Assembly (NCBI RefSeq): GCF_029761915.1
Contig: NZ_CP121695.1
Location: forward strand, 2,943,501 to 3,007,500
Source of the DNA: Bradyrhizobium sp. CB1650
Lineage (GTDB): Bacteria > Pseudomonadota > Alphaproteobacteria > Rhizobiales > Xanthobacteraceae
DNA: 64,000 nt
Direction of reading: 5' to 3'
Shown here: piece by piece, positions 62,383 to 64,000 of the stretch
Layout: each line of letters opens with the position of its first letter
How positions within the stretch are numbered: the first letter of the stretch is position 1
Made by a program: the position numbers and the translations under genes
The notes under the pieces: model-generated
Told to the model about the DNA's origin: nothing
Seen by the model: only the letters and a program-made list of their open reading frames with translations
The model's database searches: none

Positions 62383-64000
62383 CTATCGATGCAGCGCGTC
62401 GGACCGCTCCTTCGCTTCCTCGATGCCGTCGGCCAGAGCCCTGGCGTAGAGATCAAGCGCCCTATTTGCGTCGCCGCGCGTCCCATATGTTCCCCACTTG
62501 GAAAGAATGAGTGGATCATAGGTTTCGGCGAGCGTGAAGCTTGCCTGGGCACTGCCCATTTCGGTGGCGCGCTGAAGCACAATCCGCGCTGAACCGATAT
62601 CGCCACGACCAAGCAGCACGTGCGCCTGCGCCATCAACCTCGCGATTTTCGCCGCATCCTCCGCCGTCTGGACGTCGGCGCGGGAGTTGGCGACGGCTGC
62701 TTGCTCTGCTTCCAACGGCTTGGCTGCTTCCGTCTCGTGTTGCGTGCTGATCTGATCGACGCCGACAATTGAAGGCGCGGACTCATTGTTCCGTACCAAC
62801 GCCGGATCGCGCTCCAGCACGGATTTGGGCAACTCATCTGCGCCTGCGTTCGCCGTCTTCTTCAGCCGGCTTGGTTCGGCTGTCGCCTTGGGCTCCTGCG
62901 TGGCCTGGGTCTCGATTTCGCGTCGTGAGGCCGCGAGATCCGGCTCCAATCCGGTCGCGCGCTCGTGTTCCTGCTGAAGCGGTTTGCGCAAATCCGCCGT
63001 GCCGCTTTCGGCGGCGTGATCGCTGGCCTGCCGCGCTTGAGCCTCGTAGGCGTATATCTTTGTTCGCGCTGTCGAGAGCTCCTGTGTCAGCGCCTCGACC
63101 TTGTCGTGCTCCTGCTGGAGCGATTGTCTCAGCTCCGCGGAGCTTTTTTCCGTTGCCTCTTTGAGCTTCGCGGCTTCCTCGCCCGCCTTGGTCGCGAGCG
63201 TAGTCTGCGTCGCGACGTCGCGCCGCGCTGCCGCAAGGTCCTGCTCCAATTCGCTCGCGCGGTCGTGTTCCTGCTGCAGCGATTTGCGCAAATCCGCCGT
63301 GCCGCTTTCGGCGGCGTGATCGCTGGCCTGCCGCGCTTGAGCCTCGTAGGCGTATATCTTTGTTCGCGCTGTCGAGAGCTCCTGTGTCAGCGCCTCGACC
63401 TTGTCGTGCTCCTGCTGGAGCGATTGTCTCAGCTCCGCGGAGCTTTTTTCCGTTGCCTCTTTGAGCTTCGCGGCTTCCTCGCCCGCCTTGGTCACGAGCG
63501 CGGTCTGCGTCGCGACATCCCGCCGTGCCCTCGCGAGGTCCTGCTCCAGTCGGCTTGCCCGGTCCCGTTCCTGCTGCAGCGATTTGCGCAAATTCGCGCC
63601 TGCGTCCACCGTCTTCTTCAGTCGGCTTGCTTCGGCCCCCGCCTTAGCCGCGCGTGCGGTCTGCGTCTCGACATCGCGGCGCGCTGCCGCAAGGTCTTGC
63701 TCCAGCCCGCTCGCGCGGTCCCGTTCCTGCTGCAGCGATTGTCGTAAATCCGCCGTGCTGCTGTCCGCCGTCTTCTTCAGTTGGTTTGCGTCAGCGACCG
63801 CCTTGGCCGCCAGCGCGGTCTGCGTCGCGACATCGCGTCGCGCGCCCGCAAGGTCCTGCTCCAATCGTCTTGCCCGGTCCTGCTCTTGCTGCAGGGATTT
63901 GCGCAAATCCGCTGAGTCTGCGTCCGCCGTTTTCAATTCTTTCACTTCGGCTGCCGCCGCCTTGGTCGCAGGCGTGGTCTGCGTCTCGACATCGCGACGC
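62383..64000 (-). CDS. Long coiled-coil repeat protein with C-terminal Sel1-like region (5' end beyond right edge)
   Basis: The minus-strand frame is open from the right edge; residues before the first internal ATG (63945) continue the same repeat, so the true start lies outside. At least 530 residues are built from units such as DLRKSLQQERDRASRLEQDLA, ARRDVATQTALAAKA and EEAAKLKEATEKSSAELRQS, giving an alanine/glutamine/arginine-rich coiled coil. The last ~100 residues change to ALLGRGDIGSAR-like VLLGRGDIGSARIVLQRATE and GDANRALDLYARALADGIEEA, Sel1/TPR-like helices. Likely a structural or scaffolding protein. It contains a long direct repeat (see repeat entry). Confidence 0.8.
   Translation of the reverse strand, partial: RRDVETQTTPATKAAAAEVKELKTADADSADLRKSLQQEQDRARRLEQDLAGARRDVATQTALAAKAVADANQLKKTADSSTADLRQSLQQERDRASGLEQDLAAARRDVETQTARAAKAGAEASRLKKTVDAGANLRKSLQQERDRASRLEQDLARARRDVATQTALVTKAGEEAAKLKEATEKSSAELRQSLQQEHDKVEALTQELSTARTKIYAYEAQARQASDHAAESGTADLRKSLQQEHDRASELEQDLAAARRDVATQTTLATKAGEEAAKLKEATEKSSAELRQSLQQEHDKVEALTQELSTARTKIYAYEAQARQASDHAAESGTADLRKPLQQEHERATGLEPDLAASRREIETQATQEPKATAEPSRLKKTANAGADELPKSVLERDPALVRNNESAPSIVGVDQISTQHETEAAKPLEAEQAAVANSRADVQTAEDAAKIARLMAQAHVLLGRGDIGSARIVLQRATEMGSAQASFTLAETYDPLILSKWGTYGTRGDANRALDLYARALADGIEEAKERSDALHR
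62983..63493. repeat. Two copies of a 300-bp-period direct repeat (211 bp identical)
   Basis: Bases 62983-63193 recur identically at 63283-63493, exactly 300 bp apart, within the coiled-coil gene. The period equals 100 codons, so reading frame is kept. Bases between the identical cores (63194-63282) are similar to but differ from the adjacent units. Confidence 0.9.

Noticed and set aside
62983..63493. Possible CRISPR or satellite array
   Set aside because: The repeat period is 300 bp, units are coding and in frame, and there are no spacers.
1..64000. tRNA or rRNA genes, including a tRNA attachment site near the integrase relic
   Set aside because: No cloverleaf with a T-loop (GGTTCGAATCC-type) or rRNA segment was found by eye; a tRNAscan run would settle this.

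Overview
The window looks like a chromosomal segment of an alphaproteobacterium close to Bradyrhizobium. This rests on high GC, rhizobial gene families (ExoP/ExoF/ExoY-type exopolysaccharide genes, class I PHA synthase, FixK/FnrN-type regulators, Bug-type binding proteins, DUF6894) and several small proteins typical of Bradyrhizobium. No rRNA, tRNA or CRISPR array was seen.

Layout. (1) 1-4.6 kb: partial aminoglycoside-phosphotransferase/ATPase gene, a tandem universal stress protein, and an ADP-forming acyl-CoA synthetase fused to a GNAT acetyltransferase. (2) 4.6-6 kb: gene-poor, with a frameshifted pcm remnant. (3) 6-28.6 kb: a large exopolysaccharide locus. It has a LuxR-type regulator with a degenerate receiver, five glycosyltransferases, an ExoY-like initiating transferase, a Wzx-like flippase, a Wzy-like polymerase, an ExoP-like co-polymerase, an ExoF-like exporter and modifying enzymes (acyltransferase, deacetylase, two methyltransferases). 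It also holds two paralogous proteins of a family I cannot name. (4) 28.6-32.9 kb: small genes and remnants, many broken by single-base shifts. (5) 32.9-43.7 kb: cytochrome c/Usp pair, phaB, phaC, alcohol dehydrogenase, an Mla-type lipid transporter, two Crp/Fnr regulators and a cyclase. Six perfect TTGA-N6-TCAA boxes, one before the Usp gene at 998 and five in this block, suggest one low-oxygen regulon tying stress proteins, PHB synthesis, ADH and FnrN together. (6) 44.4-48.2 kb: TRAP transporter plus an SDR dehydrogenase. (7) 48.2-55.8 kb: a two-subunit molybdenum hydroxylase coupled to a leaderless ModA-like protein, a Bug protein, a second molybdopterin oxidoreductase and an enoyl-CoA hydratase. 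(8) 55.8-61.4 kb: integrase and IS110 debris, one intact IS110 transposase, a methyltransferase and truncated cyclase and PRC-barrel genes. (9) 61.4-64 kb: two small conserved genes and a long coiled-coil protein with an internal 300-bp repeat that runs off the right edge.

The most interesting items are the unassigned secreted-protein paralogues in the polysaccharide locus, the low-oxygen box set, the glycosyltransferase-STAS fusion, and the leaderless ModA-like protein coupled to the Mo hydroxylase. All functional calls come from reading motifs by eye; no database search was run.
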